The translations under genes were made by a program, and so were the position numbers. Of a DNA stretch of 57,390 nucleotides, positions 46,057 through 56,642 are shown one piece after another. Each line of letters opens with the position of its first letter. Position 1 is the stretch's first letter. Source of the stretch: Gammaproteobacteria bacterium (GTDB lineage Bacteria; Pseudomonadota; Gammaproteobacteria; UBA4575); contig JAPOYL010000015.1 in assembly GCA_026706595.1 (NCBI GenBank), positions 1 to 57,390 on the forward strand, written 5' to 3'. The notes below the pieces were generated by a model. The model was given only the letters and a program-made list of their open reading frames with translations. It had not been told where the DNA came from and ran no database searches.

Positions 46057-46938
46057 ATGGATACCGTGTGGAAGCATTGCAAGGGGTGGCTGTTCCGCCT
46101 GTTTCCCCATCATCTCGTATCGCGCGTGACCTTCTGGGTTACGCGCCTGCAAACACCCTTGAAAAATCCCGCCATCCGCATGTTCGTACGCGCGTTCGAT
46201 GTAGACATGCAGGAAGCCCGCCACGCCCATCCCGAAGACTATGCAAGTTTCGATGACTTTTTCACGCGCCAGCTGATTCCCGGTGCCCGGCCGATCGCCC
46301 CCGGAAGCGATGTCATCGTCAGCCCGGCCGACGGGCGCATCAGCCAGATCGCGGACTATGCAAGCCACCGGGCGATCCAGGCCAAGGGGCGCCGGTTTTC
46401 CATGCGGGCGCTGCTGGGAGGTGCCTGCGAATACGGCCGTTTATGCGAGCGAGGAAAATTTGCAACGATCTACCTTTCGCCGCGGAACTACCACCGCGTG
46501 CACATGCCCATGGACGGGGTGCTGAAGGAGATGGTGTATGTGCCCGGGAGGCTCTTCAGCGTGGCCCCTTACTCGGCTGAAGTCGTGGAAAACCTGTATA
46601 CCCGCAATGAACGCGTCATCTCGATCTTTGAAACCGAGCTGGGATGGATGGCGGTGGTGATGGTGGGTGCGGTGAACGTTGCCGCGATCGAACTGACCTG
46701 GGAAGGAATGGTCACGCCCGCGAAAAACCGGACCCTTCAGAGGAAAAAATATTCAGGCCTGAAACTGAACAAGGGCGATGAGCTGGGCATCTTCCACATG
46801 GGCTCCACGGCGATTGTCGCCTTTGAATCGCTCGCAGTTGAATGGCACCCCGACCTTCGCAAACAGCAGCCCGTGAAGATGGGGCAACTGCTGGGCCGCT
46901 CCGGCATCACCCGTCCACCGGCGCCCGAAGTGTACTGA
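46057..46938 (+). CDS. psd: Phosphatidylserine decarboxylase proenzyme
   Basis: A 293-residue inner-membrane enzyme that makes phosphatidylethanolamine. It self-cleaves at a Gly-Ser bond to create a pyruvoyl group; the cleavage motif is HMGSTAIVAF near the C-terminus (MGST in place of the common LGST, a conservative change). VSPADGR holds the catalytic Asp and NYHRVHMP is conserved. The start at 46057 (MDTVWKHCKGW) fits the family. It overlaps the convergent epmA gene by 32 bases. Confidence 0.95.
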   Translation: MDTVWKHCKGWLFRLFPHHLVSRVTFWVTRLQTPLKNPAIRMFVRAFDVDMQEARHAHPEDYASFDDFFTRQLIPGARPIAPGSDVIVSPADGRISQIADYASHRAIQAKGRRFSMRALLGGACEYGRLCERGKFATIYLSPRNYHRVHMPMDGVLKEMVYVPGRLFSVAPYSAEVVENLYTRNERVISIFETELGWMAVVMVGAVNVAAIELTWEGMVTPAKNRTLQRKKYSGLKLNKGDELGIFHMGSTAIVAFESLAVEWHPDLRKQQPVKMGQLLGRSGITRPPAPEVY

Positions 46939-47902
46939 TGTCGTCCACACCCGTGGCCAGCATCAGCAGGCGATCCATGCCCAAGGCCACCCCTGCGCAG
47001 TCCGGCAATCCCTGCCTGAGGGCGGCGATCAGTTCCGCGTCCGGTTCCAGCAACTCCTTGCCCAGCGCCTTGCGCCTGTGGTTGTCAGCTTCGAACCGCC
47101 GGCACTGTTCATCTGCATCGACCAGTTCCTGGTAGCCGTTGGCAAGCTCCAGCCCGCCGGCATAGAGTTCGAAACGCTCGGCCCTTTGCCGGTCATTGAT
47201 TCTTGCCAGGCTGGCCTGCGCCGGTGGGAAATCGTAGACGAAGATCAGGCAATCCCTGGGCAGGCGGGTGGCGACCACGTGATCCAGCAACAGGGCCTGG
47301 TAGGCATCGATCGACCATCGCGCAGGCAGTGAAAGGCCAGCCTGCCGACAGGCCTCCCGGTAATCCTGGCGCCCGGCCGTCCAGGGGTCCAGACCGCAGT
47401 AGCGGCGGAAAACCTCCTGGAAATCCACAAACCTGGATGCCTTCAGGGAGACACTGTCCTTGAGCAGGTGCCTGACCAGGAAATCCACTTCCTTCATCAG
47501 GTCCAGGTAGCTCCAGTGCATTCGATACCACTCCAGCATCGTGAATTCCGCATGGTGGAAGCGCCCGGATTCCCCGTCCCGGAATACCTTGCACAGCTGG
47601 TAGATGTCGCACCCCAGACTGGCCAGCAATCCTTTCATCGCATACTCGGGCGAGGTGTGCAGAAACTGCGGTTGCCCGTTGCAGGTGACCTTGACGCTGT
47701 CAATGTGCGGGTCGGTCACGGTGGTGCGATGGATGGCCGGAGTTTCCACTTCCAGCACGTCCCGGGCCTTGAAAAATTCACGCACCCGGGCATACATGCG
47801 CGCACGCGCCTGCTGAATCTGTACAAAATCAGCTGAGCGATGCGCCTTGCGTTCAGGCCCCTCGGGAGCCGTATCGGCTGCGATCGCCGTATCCTGCGTC
47901 AT
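46907..47902 (-). CDS. epmA: Elongation factor P--(R)-beta-lysine ligase
   Basis: A 331-residue truncated lysyl-tRNA synthetase paralogue (PoxA/GenX) that attaches (R)-beta-lysine to EF-P Lys34. Class II motifs are visible: [35 protein letters not shown] and [12 protein letters not shown]. The tRNA anticodon-binding domain is missing, as expected. The ATG overlaps the efp stop in ATGA. Confidence 0.96.
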   Translation of the reverse strand: MTQDTAIAADTAPEGPERKAHRSADFVQIQQARARMYARVREFFKARDVLEVETPAIHRTTVTDPHIDSVKVTCNGQPQFLHTSPEYAMKGLLASLGCDIYQLCKVFRDGESGRFHHAEFTMLEWYRMHWSYLDLMKEVDFLVRHLLKDSVSLKASRFVDFQEVFRRYCGLDPWTAGRQDYREACRQAGLSLPARWSIDAYQALLLDHVVATRLPRDCLIFVYDFPPAQASLARINDRQRAERFELYAGGLELANGYQELVDADEQCRRFEADNHRRKALGKELLEPDAELIAALRQGLPDCAGVALGMDRLLMLATGVDDISTLRAPVDG

Positions 47903-48468
47903 TCCTTTACGCGCGAGACGTACTCTGCAGTACGCGTATCAATCCGCAGCACTTCCCCTTCCTCGATAAACAGGGGCACCTTGACCACGGCACCGGTCTC
48001 CAGGGTGGCCGGCTTGACCCCGCCTGTGGCCGTATCCCCGCGCACGCCGGGGTCGGTCTCCGTGATCTTCAGCTCGACGAAATTGGGAGGTGTCACGGCC
48101 AGGGGTTCCCCGTCCAGCAGGGTTATACAGCAGGTCTCCTGGCCCTTCAGCCAGAGTGCGGCCTCGCCCACTACCGCCTGGGGTGCGGCATACTGCTCGT
48201 AGGACCCGGGATCCATGAAATGCCAGTGTCCGCCATCGTTGTACAGGTACTGCATGTCCGTATCCACCACATCGGCACCCTCGACGGACTCGCCGGATTT
48301 GAAGGTACGGTCGATGACCCGCCCGGTTTTCAGGTTGCGCAATTTGACGCGGTTGAATGCTTGCCCCTTGCCGGGCTTGACGAACTCGTTCTCAACGATG
48401 GCATAGGGATCACCGTCGAGGATCAGCTTCAGGCCGGCACGGAATTCGTTGGTATTATAGGAAGCCAT
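47899..48468 (-). CDS. efp: Elongation factor P
   Basis: A 189-residue factor that rescues ribosomes stalled at polyproline. The start at 48468 ([12 protein letters not shown]) places the modified lysine at Lys34 in [10 protein letters not shown], the EpmA target. It is divergent from epmB with only 20 bp between starts, and coupled to epmA. The factor and two of its modification enzymes are therefore encoded together. Confidence 0.97.
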   Translation of the reverse strand: MASYNTNEFRAGLKLILDGDPYAIVENEFVKPGKGQAFNRVKLRNLKTGRVIDRTFKSGESVEGADVVDTDMQYLYNDGGHWHFMDPGSYEQYAAPQAVVGEAALWLKGQETCCITLLDGEPLAVTPPNFVELKITETDPGVRGDTATGGVKPATLETGAVVKVPLFIEEGEVLRIDTRTAEYVSRVKE

Positions 48469-48488
48469 ATGTTCTCGCCTTTCAAAGC

Positions 48489-49541
48489 ATGCAATCAAAG
48501 CGCCCAAGTCTAGCACGTGTCCATCCTGCTCCAGAAACCACCTGGCAGCAGCAGTACAGGGACTCCATCACGAGCATCGACACGCTTTGCGACGCCCTGG
48601 AACTGCATGCCGATGAGCTCTCGACCAGCCAAACGGCCGAGCGGCAGTTTCCGCTGCGGGTCCCCTTGAGCTATGTCAGGCGCATGCAGAGATCGGACCC
48701 GCACGACCCGCTGCTGCTACAGGTCCTGCCGCATGCCCTCGAGGAACAGGAGGCCGCCGGTTACGGCCCCGATCCGGTCGGCGACCTGGCCAGCGTCAAA
48801 AGCCCGGGACTGCTGAAAAAGTACCACGGCCGAGCCCTTTTGCTCGCGACCAGCCGCTGTGCTGTGCACTGCCGTTTCTGTTTCCGGCGCCACTTCCCCT
48901 ACGCCCTGCAAAACCCCAGGGGGGATGCCTGGCGTTCGGCCCTCGACGAGATTGCCGCTGACCCCAGCATCGAGGAGATCATCCTCAGTGGCGGGGACCC
49001 GCTGGTCCTCAGTGACCGCGAACTCACACAGTTGGTTGGGCAACTGCAGGCCATACCGCACATCAGGCGATTGCGCGTGCACACGCGCCTGCCCGTGGTG
49101 ATTCCTGAACGGATCAACGGCGAACTGCTGGACTGGATCAACGGCTGCGAGCTGGACGTCGTGGTTGTGCTGCACATCAATCATCCGCGCGAACTCGATC
49201 ACGGACTCCAAAAGAGACTTCGAACATTGTCCGCTGCACGGTGTTGCGTGCTGAACCAGAGTGTGCTGATGCGAGGCATCAACGACGACGCGGACACCCT
49301 GGTCGCACTGAGCCAGCACCTGTTCGATGCAGGCGTGCTGCCCTACTACCTGCACCTGCTGGACAAGGTGCAAGGCGCCATGCATTTTGATGTCGATGAA
49401 TCCACTGCCTGCGCGATCATGAAAGAGGTGGCGGCCCGCCTGCCCGGCTACCTGGTCCCGCGGCTGGTCAAAGAACAGGCCGGCGAACCCGGAAAAACGC
49501 CGGTTGCGTACCAGGCCGACGTGTTGCCTTATCCGGCTTGA
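48489..49541 (+). CDS. epmB: EF-P lysine 2,3-aminomutase (radical SAM)
   Basis: A 350-residue radical-SAM, PLP-dependent aminomutase that converts lysine to (R)-beta-lysine for EpmA. The cluster cysteines are Cys124, Cys128 and Cys131 ([17 protein letters not shown]). [12 protein letters not shown] matches the SAM-binding region and a PLP-binding lysine is expected in the C-terminal [15 protein letters not shown] segment. Shared 20-bp region with efp. The 3' end overlaps the convergent htpX by 13 bases. Confidence 0.95.
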   Translation: MQSKRPSLARVHPAPETTWQQQYRDSITSIDTLCDALELHADELSTSQTAERQFPLRVPLSYVRRMQRSDPHDPLLLQVLPHALEEQEAAGYGPDPVGDLASVKSPGLLKKYHGRALLLATSRCAVHCRFCFRRHFPYALQNPRGDAWRSALDEIAADPSIEEIILSGGDPLVLSDRELTQLVGQLQAIPHIRRLRVHTRLPVVIPERINGELLDWINGCELDVVVVLHINHPRELDHGLQKRLRTLSAARCCVLNQSVLMRGINDDADTLVALSQHLFDAGVLPYYLHLLDKVQGAMHFDVDESTACAIMKEVAARLPGYLVPRLVKEQAGEPGKTPVAYQADVLPYPA

Positions 49542-50416
49542 TGCAGGGCAGCAATCCGCTCGGTGAGCGGCGGATGGGACATCAGCAGCTTTTGCAATCC
49601 GCTCTTGACGCCTCCCGAGATGCCGAAGGCGGCCAGCTGACCCGGCAGGGCATCGGGTTCGTACTGTTTCTGCAGGCGTTGCAGGGCCGCGATCATCTTT
49701 TCCCGGCCAGCCAGGCGGGCACCGCCTGCATCGGCACGAAATTCCCGGCGCCTCGAAAACCAGCTTGCGATGATCGCCGCCAGTATCCCGAGGATGATCT
49801 CGGCGATGATGCTTGCAATGAAATAGCCTGGGCCGATGCCGCGCTGTACCTTGAACACGGCCTTGTCAACGATCAGGCCGACGATACGCGATATGAAGAT
49901 CACGAAGGTATTCAGCACTCCCTGCAACAGCCCCATGGTGATCATGTCCCCGTTGGCCACGTGGCTGACCTCGTGACCGAGCACGGCCTCGACCTCATCG
50001 CGGTTCATGGCCCCGAGCAGTCCCGTGCTCACGGCGACCAGCGCATCGTTGCGCTTCATGCCGGTCGCGAAGGCATTCAACTGGGGTGTGTCGAAAATCC
50101 CGACTTCGGGCATGCTGATCCCCGCCTCCCCGGCCTGTCTGCGGACCGTCTCAAGCAGCCATTTCTCCGTGGCATTGCCTGGCGCCTCGATGACCCGTAC
50201 ACCCATGCTGCGCTTGGCCATCCACTTGGAAATGGCCAGGGAAATGAAAGCGCCGCCAAAGCCGAAAGCAAGCGACATCAGCAGCAGGCCATTCAGCTGT
50301 CCGGCCATTCCCTGCTGTGCGAGCCAGTGATCAAGCCCGAGCACCCGAGCGCTGATACTCAGGACAAGAACCACCGAGAAATTGGTGAGCAAAAACAGTA
50401 AAAGGCGCATACCCAT
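49529..50416 (-). CDS. htpX: Membrane zinc metalloprotease HtpX
   Basis: A 295-residue M48 inner-membrane protease involved in quality control of membrane proteins. It has two N-terminal helices, the zinc motif HEVSH (His148, Glu149, His152), then two more helices. [12 protein letters not shown] supplies the third ligand region. Starts are possible at 50416 or 50410. It is usually heat- or envelope-stress-induced; no such promoter was recognised here. Confidence 0.95.
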   Translation of the reverse strand: MGMRLLLFLLTNFSVVLVLSISARVLGLDHWLAQQGMAGQLNGLLLMSLAFGFGGAFISLAISKWMAKRSMGVRVIEAPGNATEKWLLETVRRQAGEAGISMPEVGIFDTPQLNAFATGMKRNDALVAVSTGLLGAMNRDEVEAVLGHEVSHVANGDMITMGLLQGVLNTFVIFISRIVGLIVDKAVFKVQRGIGPGYFIASIIAEIILGILAAIIASWFSRRREFRADAGGARLAGREKMIAALQRLQKQYEPDALPGQLAAFGISGGVKSGLQKLLMSHPPLTERIAALHQAG

Positions 50417-50482
50417 CTTCAGAATGTCCTCATGCGTCCAGTCGCCGAAAACCCATGGGAGGGTCTTTCGGCCACTGCATGT

Positions 50483-52741
50483 TCAATCCTTGAAATGTAC
50501 CTCAATTGCATCGATGCTGCGATAGCCCCGGGAGAGCAGCGTGCCGCGCTTGGCACGTGCACCGGCATAGGTGGCAAGCTCGCGTGCGTTCATCTTCTTG
50601 ATGCGCTGCCCCGAGTGCAGCGTGATGGACTCGTCGTCGCGAACGACGGCCACGGCACACATCGATTCCCCGTCCTCGCCACTGCCGTTGTGGCGCACAT
50701 GGATGATCCGGTTGCCCTTCCCCCTGGACAGCATCGGCAGTTCCGCCACCGGAATGACCAGCATGCGTCCCTGGGAGCTGACCGCGACCACCTGGTCGTG
50801 CTCCACGTCGCGCACTTTCACGGGAGGCAGGGCCATGGCCCCTTTCGGTACGGACAGCACCGCCTTGCCCGAGCGGCTGCGGGTGGTCATGTCGGCGAAT
50901 TTGCAGACGAAACCGTACCCGGCACTGCTTGCGACCAGGAAGTGGTCCTCTTCCTCGCCCATCATCAGGCCAGCGAACTGGGCACCGTCTGAAGTCTTGA
51001 AATGTCCGCTCAGCGGCTCACCCTGGCTGCGTGCAGATGGCAGGCCGTGGGCCTGCAGGGCATAGCAGCGCCCCTGTGCGTCCAGAAACAGCACAAGCTG
51101 GTTTGACTTGCCCGTGACATGCGCCTGGTAGGCATCGCCGGTACGGTAGCTCAGGGCGTGCACGTCGACGTCCACCCCCTTGGCAGCCCGCGTCCAGCCC
51201 TTCTCGGACAGCACGACCGTCACCCGCTCGGCAGGCACCAGTTCCGATTCGTCAAGCGCACTGGATGCCTCGCGCTCGACCAACCGGCTGCGCCGGGCAT
51301 CCCCGAATTCTGCGGCATCCTCGCACAGCTCCTTCTTGACCAGCGTCTTCAGGCTCCGGGTGGATTTCAGCGTGGAGCGAAGTTCCCCGCGTTCGTCCTC
51401 AAGCGCCTGCTGCTCGGTCCTGATTTTTGCCTCTTCGAGTTTCGCCAGGTGACGCAGGCGCACATTGAGGATGGCCTCCACCTGCTCTTCGCTGAGACGG
51501 AATTTCTTGATCAGCCGGGACTTGGGGTCCTCCTCCTCGCGTATGATCCGGATCACCTCGTCCAGGTCCAGGTACACGATCAGCAGGCCGGCCAAAATGT
51601 GCAGGCGGCGCTCGACCTTGTCGAGGCGCCACTGCAGGCGGCGTTTCACGGTCTGCACCCTGAACGCGAGCCACTCTTTCAGCAGCTCACGCAGGTTCTT
51701 GACCTTCGGGCGACCGTCGTTGCCGATCACGTTCAGATTCACCCGGTAGTTTCGCTCCAGGTCCGTGGTTGCGAACAGGTGCGACATGAGTGTTTCGGTA
51801 TCCGTGCGGTTGCTGCGGGGCGTGATCACGATTCTCACGGGATTCTCGTAATCGGACTCATCGCGCAGATTCTGTACCAGGGGCAGCTTCTTGGCCTGGA
51901 TCTGCTGTGCGATCTGCTCCAGAACCTTGGCCCCCGAAACCTGGTAGGGCAGCGCGGTCACCACCAGGTTGCGGTCCTCGGTCTCGTAGCAGGCGCGCAT
52001 GCGAATGGAGCCCGTGCCGATCTCGTACAGGTTGAAGATCTCTTCTTGCGCAGAAATAATTTCCGCAGCGGTCGGGTAATCCGGACCGCGGATGTGCCGA
52101 CACAGGTCGGCCACCGTGGCCTTGGGGTGCTCGAGCAGGTGCACGCAGGCATCCACCACCTCGTTAAGATTGTGCGGGGGGATGTCGGTCGACATGCCCA
52201 CGGCAATCCCGGTACCACCATTGAGCAGCACGTTCGGCAGGCGCGCCGGCAGCACGGCAGGCTCGGACAGAGTGGCATCAAAATTGGCCTGCCACTGCGC
52301 GGTGCCCTGTTCAAGTTCCGCCAGCAGGGCCTTGGCATAGCGGGTCAGGCGGGACTCCGTGTAGCGCATGGCCGCAAAGGATTTCGGATCATCGGTGGAA
52401 CCCCAGTTGCCCTGCCCGTCGATGAGGGGATAGCGGTACGAGAATCCCTGGGCCATCAGAACCATCGCCTCATAGCATGCACTGTCCCCGTGCGGGTGGT
52501 ACTTGCCAATGACATCGCCGACCGTGCGGGCGGACTTCTTGGGCTTGGAGCCGGAAGACAGGCCGAGTTCGGACATGGCGTACACAATCCGCCGCTGCAC
52601 CGGTTTCAGGCCATCGCCAATGTGCGGCAAGGCCCGATCGAGGATGGCGTACATCGAGTACTCCAGGTAGGCCTGCTCGGCAAACTCCTGGATGGGCAAC
52701 TTCGAGTTGCTGCCAAAATCCATTTCCAGATTCGTGCTCAC
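50483..52741 (-). CDS. parC: DNA topoisomerase IV subunit A
   Basis: A 752-residue type IIA subunit that cleaves and rejoins DNA during chromosome decatenation. The active-site Tyr is Tyr127 in [11 protein letters not shown]. The quinolone-determining positions read Ser87 and Glu91 (GDSACYEA), the sensitive form. A C-terminal beta-pinwheel domain (~500-750) is shorter than in GyrA and lacks a GyrA box. The GTG at 52741 gives [10 protein letters not shown], resembling relatives; a TTG at 52747 and an ATG at 52723 are alternatives. It follows parE with 6 bp. Confidence 0.95.
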   Translation of the reverse strand: MSTNLEMDFGSNSKLPIQEFAEQAYLEYSMYAILDRALPHIGDGLKPVQRRIVYAMSELGLSSGSKPKKSARTVGDVIGKYHPHGDSACYEAMVLMAQGFSYRYPLIDGQGNWGSTDDPKSFAAMRYTESRLTRYAKALLAELEQGTAQWQANFDATLSEPAVLPARLPNVLLNGGTGIAVGMSTDIPPHNLNEVVDACVHLLEHPKATVADLCRHIRGPDYPTAAEIISAQEEIFNLYEIGTGSIRMRACYETEDRNLVVTALPYQVSGAKVLEQIAQQIQAKKLPLVQNLRDESDYENPVRIVITPRSNRTDTETLMSHLFATTDLERNYRVNLNVIGNDGRPKVKNLRELLKEWLAFRVQTVKRRLQWRLDKVERRLHILAGLLIVYLDLDEVIRIIREEEDPKSRLIKKFRLSEEQVEAILNVRLRHLAKLEEAKIRTEQQALEDERGELRSTLKSTRSLKTLVKKELCEDAAEFGDARRSRLVEREASSALDESELVPAERVTVVLSEKGWTRAAKGVDVDVHALSYRTGDAYQAHVTGKSNQLVLFLDAQGRCYALQAHGLPSARSQGEPLSGHFKTSDGAQFAGLMMGEEEDHFLVASSAGYGFVCKFADMTTRSRSGKAVLSVPKGAMALPPVKVRDVEHDQVVAVSSQGRMLVIPVAELPMLSRGKGNRIIHVRHNGSGEDGESMCAVAVVRDDESITLHSGQRIKKMNARELATYAGARAKRGTLLSRGYRSIDAIEVHFKD

Positions 52742-52747
52742 GGGCAA

Positions 52748-54676
52748 TCAGGCCTTGGCGAGGAATTCTTCAGGGCTTTCGCGAAGGCTCTGATCCTTGA
52801 CGAGGTTGCCTTTTTGCTCCAGCCAGCGACGCCGGTCCGCAGCCCGTTTCTTGGCCAGCAGCCGGTCCATGGACTGAAAAGTCTTGCCCGGGTTGACCAG
52901 CGACAACCGCACCAGGCGGCGGCTGTCCACGGCCATGGTGGATTCGCGAAGCTGCTCCGGGTTCATCTCCCCCAGACCCTTGAAACGCGTGATCGTGACG
53001 TTGCCCGCCTTCTTTTCCGCCTTGAGCTGGTCCAGCACCCCCTGGCATTCCTCCTGGTCCAGCACGTAAAACACCTCCTTGCCCGCATCGATGCGGTACA
53101 GGGGCGGCATGGCGATGTAGACGTGGCCTTTTTCCACGAGCTTTTGAAAATGTCGCAGGAACAGGGCGCTCAGCAAGGCGGCGATATGCAGCCCGTCCGG
53201 GTCGGCGTCGGCGAGCACACAGATCTTTCCGTAGCGCAGCCGGCTGAGATCCTCGCTGCCTGGCTCCACGCCGATCGCCACCGAGATGTCGTGGATCTCC
53301 TGCGAGGCCAGCACCTGCTCCGCGGCGACCTCCCAGGCATTCAGGATTTTGCCGCGCAGGGGCATCACGGCCTGAAAGTCCCGGTCCCTCGCCTGCTTGG
53401 CCGAGCCTCCCGCGGAATCACCCTCCACCAGGAACAGTTCCGTGTGTGCCAGATCCTCAGAACTGCAATCGATCAGCTTTCCGGGCAGGGTCGGACCCGA
53501 CAGTGCCTTCTTGCGCACGATCTTCTTGCCACGCTTGATGCGGGCCTCGGCATGGCGGATGGCCAGCTGCGCAATCAGTTCGCCTGACGTGGCATTCTGG
53601 CTCAGCCAGTGACTGAACGAGTCCTTGGCCACCCCGGAGACGAACACGGAAGTCTCGCGTGAACCCAGCCGCTCCTTGGTCTGGCCGGCAAACTGGGGAT
53701 CGCGGATGCGCACCGACAGGACGTAGCAGAGCTTTTCCCAGACATCGTCCGGGGCCAGGCGGATGCCGCGCGGCAGCAATTTCCGGAACTCGCAAAATTC
53801 GCGCAGCGCTTCGGTCAGGCCGGAGCGCAGCCCCGACACGTGCGTGCCGCCCTGCGGGGTCGGCACCAGGTTGGCATAACTTTCCTGCAGGCCCTCGCGC
53901 GACTCCTCCGTCCAGGCGAGAGCCCACTCCACCGCCTGCTGCCCACCCTCGAAGTTCCCGCAAAACGCATCGCCGGGGATGCAGTCGAGCCCCTGCATGG
54001 AATCAAGCAGGTAGTCCCGGATTCCGCCCTGGTAGCACCACTCGTGCTGGTCGCCGTGGAGCTGGTCATCGAAACGGACCGTGAGACCTGAAAACAGCAC
54101 GGCCTTGGCGCGCATGACGTGCAGCAGCTTGGGAATGGAAAACTTGCTGGTCTCGAAATAGCTTGCATCCGGCCAGAAGCGGATGGTGGTGCCGGTATTC
54201 TTCTTGCCTACCGAGCCGGTCACCTCGAGGTTCGACACCTTCTTGCCACCCTTGAACGCCATGTTGTATTCCTTGCCGTCCCTTCGCACCCAGACTTCCA
54301 TGTGCTTGGACAGGGCATTGACCACGGACACGCCGACCCCGTGCAGGCCGCCTGAGAAGGTGTAGTTCTTGTCGGAAAACTTGCCGCCTGCATGCAGGGT
54401 CGACAACACCACTTCGACGCCGGGCAACTTGAGCTTCGGGTGCATGTCCACCGGCATGCCGCGCCCGTCATCGGCGACTTCCAGCGAGCCGTCTTCGTAC
54501 AGAATGATGTTGATGTTCTTGGCATGGCCCGAGATTGCCTCATCGACGCTGTTGTCGATCAGTTCATGGGCCAGGTGGTTGGGCCGGGTGATATCGGTGT
54601 ACATCCCGGGATGCTTTCGCACCGGATCCAGGCCGCTCAGCACCTCGATGCCCGAGGCATCGTATCTCGCACTCAT
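52748..54676 (-). CDS. parE: DNA topoisomerase IV subunit B
   Basis: A 642-residue ATPase subunit. The GHKL ATP site includes ELIDNSVDEAISGHA, DDGRGMPVD and GGLHGVGVSVVNALS. The TOPRIM domain has EGDSAGGSAKQARDR and DADPDGLHIAALL. ParE rather than GyrB is favoured by its short length (about 640 versus 800) and pairing with parC. Confidence 0.96.
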   Translation of the reverse strand: MSARYDASGIEVLSGLDPVRKHPGMYTDITRPNHLAHELIDNSVDEAISGHAKNINIILYEDGSLEVADDGRGMPVDMHPKLKLPGVEVVLSTLHAGGKFSDKNYTFSGGLHGVGVSVVNALSKHMEVWVRRDGKEYNMAFKGGKKVSNLEVTGSVGKKNTGTTIRFWPDASYFETSKFSIPKLLHVMRAKAVLFSGLTVRFDDQLHGDQHEWCYQGGIRDYLLDSMQGLDCIPGDAFCGNFEGGQQAVEWALAWTEESREGLQESYANLVPTPQGGTHVSGLRSGLTEALREFCEFRKLLPRGIRLAPDDVWEKLCYVLSVRIRDPQFAGQTKERLGSRETSVFVSGVAKDSFSHWLSQNATSGELIAQLAIRHAEARIKRGKKIVRKKALSGPTLPGKLIDCSSEDLAHTELFLVEGDSAGGSAKQARDRDFQAVMPLRGKILNAWEVAAEQVLASQEIHDISVAIGVEPGSEDLSRLRYGKICVLADADPDGLHIAALLSALFLRHFQKLVEKGHVYIAMPPLYRIDAGKEVFYVLDQEECQGVLDQLKAEKKAGNVTITRFKGLGEMNPEQLRESTMAVDSRRLVRLSLVNPGKTFQSMDRLLAKKRAADRRRWLEQKGNLVKDQSLRESPEEFLAKA

Positions 54677-54795
54677 GAATCGGCCCCGCGCATCGGGGTG
54701 GATGTCAAGACAGCCTCCCGGTCATCGCCGCAGGCGAGCACGGGTGTGTACATCAACGGGGATTCGACCTGGATGCCGTCTCACCTTGGGAAAGC

Positions 54796-55530
54796 TCAAG
54801 GGGCGGCATTCCTTTCGGACAGGGAATCCAGGGTAGCGGCCAGCTCCTTGGGCGGCTGGTAGCCGCGGAGCATGCGGCCGTCTTCGGTTACGATCGCCGG
54901 CGTGCCGGTCACGCCTACCTTGCGTCCGAGATGGTATTGCGATTCCACCGGATGCTCACAGTCTGCCGACACTACCTCCTCGCCGGCCTTGGCCCGGGTC
55001 AGCGAGGTCAGCGGGTCTTCCGAACACCAGACATCGACAGCCTTATCGTACGAGAGCGTATCCACGCCGCTGCGGGGAAACATCAGGTAGCGGACCGCAA
55101 TCCCGTGGTCGTGCAGTTCTCCCATCTCCGCATGCATCTTGCGGCAGTATCCGCAATCGATGTCGGTGAACACCGTCACGGTGTGACGCGGGTCCGACGG
55201 GGAATAGACCAGCATCTGCGACTCATGCACGGCCTCGATCAGTTCCTTGCGCACATTTGCGCGTGCAGTCTCGGCAAGATTCACGCCCGTCTCAAGGTCG
55301 ACCAGTTCGCCCTGGATCCCGTAGCGCGCATCGGCAGACAGATACAGCAGCTCGGTTCCATACATGACTTCATAAAACCCGGGTATAGCTGCAGGCTGGA
55401 TGGAAGAGGGTTCCCCGGGCACCAGCTGGTGCAGGCGTTGCTTGATGTTGGCGATGTCCTCGGCCTCCCCTGCCAGGACGGAACCTGCCAGGACCGCCAG
55501 GGCCCACATGAGAATAATTCGGTTGCGCAC
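54796..55530 (-). CDS. dsbC: Disulfide isomerase DsbC
   Basis: A 244-residue periplasmic protein. A signal peptide (~1-20, ending SVLAGEA) is followed by an N-terminal dimerisation domain and a thioredoxin-fold domain with the CGYC site (Cys126, Cys129) typical of DsbC. The cis-proline lies in VTGTPAIV. The GTG at 55530 is chosen since GGGAG lies 6 bases upstream and this start gives a normal signal peptide. It is downstream of xerD on the same strand. Confidence 0.93.
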   Translation of the reverse strand: MRNRIILMWALAVLAGSVLAGEAEDIANIKQRLHQLVPGEPSSIQPAAIPGFYEVMYGTELLYLSADARYGIQGELVDLETGVNLAETARANVRKELIEAVHESQMLVYSPSDPRHTVTVFTDIDCGYCRKMHAEMGELHDHGIAVRYLMFPRSGVDTLSYDKAVDVWCSEDPLTSLTRAKAGEEVVSADCEHPVESQYHLGRKVGVTGTPAIVTEDGRMLRGYQPPKELAATLDSLSERNAAP

Positions 55531-55622
55531 AATGACTCCCTGTTGCTCTCCTCTAGGGTCGGGATAATACAACACGTGAGACTGCCGCTGTAAAAATTAA
55601 TTCCCCAAAACCTAGCGTTGCC

Positions 55623-56528
55623 TCAGCCACGGGGATGGTGCTTGCGGTGCAGTTCCTGAAGCCTCGCCTGGGCCACGTGCGTGTAGATCTGGGTAGTCGA
55701 CAGATCGCTGTGTCCCAGCAGCATTTGCACCACCCGCAGGTCCGCACCGTGGTTCAGCAAGTGCGTGGCAAAGGCATGGCGCAGGGTGTGGGGCGAAAGG
55801 TGTTTGCTGATTCCGGCCTTTTTCGCATGCCTTCGGACCAGGTGCCAGAAGGCCTGGCGTGTCATCGGCCCACCACGGTTGGTCACAAACAGGGCATCGC
55901 ACTGGAGCCCGGGTTTCAGCAGCTCCGCGCGCGCACCCTGGACAAACTCGGTGATCCACTCGCCGGCCTGCTCACCGAACGGGATCAGCCGCTCCTTGCT
56001 GCCCTTCCCCAGCACGCGGATCACCCCCTGGTTGAGGTTGACCTGATACAGGGTCAGCGCCACCAGTTCACTGACACGAAGCCCGCAGGCATACAGCACT
56101 TCGAGCATGGCACGGTCACGGACCCCGTGGGCGGTCCGGGTATCCGGAGCGTCCAATAACTGCTCCACCTCCTCCTTCGTCAAGGTGCCCGGCAATGCTC
56201 GCCCCAGCTTGGGAAATTCAATCTCCGCTGACGGATCCTTTTGGAGCGTGCCCTGTCGCACGAGATAGCGGTAAAAGCGTCGGATACTGGACAGCAGTCT
56301 CGCCGAAGAACGTGGCCGGCTACCCTGCTGCACACGGTAGGACAGGTAATCGAGCACGTGTTCACGGTGGGCCTCGGTGATGCCGGTAGCCGTGCGGGAC
56401 AGCCAGCGGGATAGGCCCAGCAGGTCATTGCGATAGGCACGCAGCGTATTTTCACTCAGCCCGTGCTCGACCCACAGACTGTCCAAGAAGGACTCGATGA
56501 CCGAAAGGTCCGCAGCCGAATCACTCAT
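55623..56528 (-). CDS. xerD: Tyrosine recombinase XerD
   Basis: A 301-residue tyrosine recombinase that acts with XerC at dif to resolve chromosome dimers. Catalytic residues fit Arg151 (ACGLRVSEL), Lys175 (GKGSKERL), His247 and Arg250 (HTLRHAFATHLL), His273 (LGHSDLSTT) and Tyr282 (IYTHV). HLLNHGADLRVVQMLLGH is typical XerD. Its housekeeping context (dsbC, parE, parC downstream) argues against a phage integrase. Confidence 0.95.
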   Translation of the reverse strand: MSDSAADLSVIESFLDSLWVEHGLSENTLRAYRNDLLGLSRWLSRTATGITEAHREHVLDYLSYRVQQGSRPRSSARLLSSIRRFYRYLVRQGTLQKDPSAEIEFPKLGRALPGTLTKEEVEQLLDAPDTRTAHGVRDRAMLEVLYACGLRVSELVALTLYQVNLNQGVIRVLGKGSKERLIPFGEQAGEWITEFVQGARAELLKPGLQCDALFVTNRGGPMTRQAFWHLVRRHAKKAGISKHLSPHTLRHAFATHLLNHGADLRVVQMLLGHSDLSTTQIYTHVAQARLQELHRKHHPRG

Positions 56529-56642
56529 AACATGGCAAAATCAACATGATGTACTGGTTTAGTACCTATAGTACACCAAGGGGATTGGCATACTCCGTTC
56601 CCACCCCGTATCAAGTGGGGCTGGCTGTCTCTGTATCAGGCT

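Noticed and set aside
51119-53587. An 822-codon plus-strand frame opposite parC and parE
   Set aside because: It covers two well-conserved genes on the other strand. Its His/Gln/Leu-rich composition is typical of an antisense frame.
55623-56528. The tyrosine recombinase as an integrase of a mobile element
   Set aside because: The catalytic residues and typical XerD sequence, together with the dsbC/parE/parC context, point to housekeeping XerD. No attachment sites or phage genes are adjacent.
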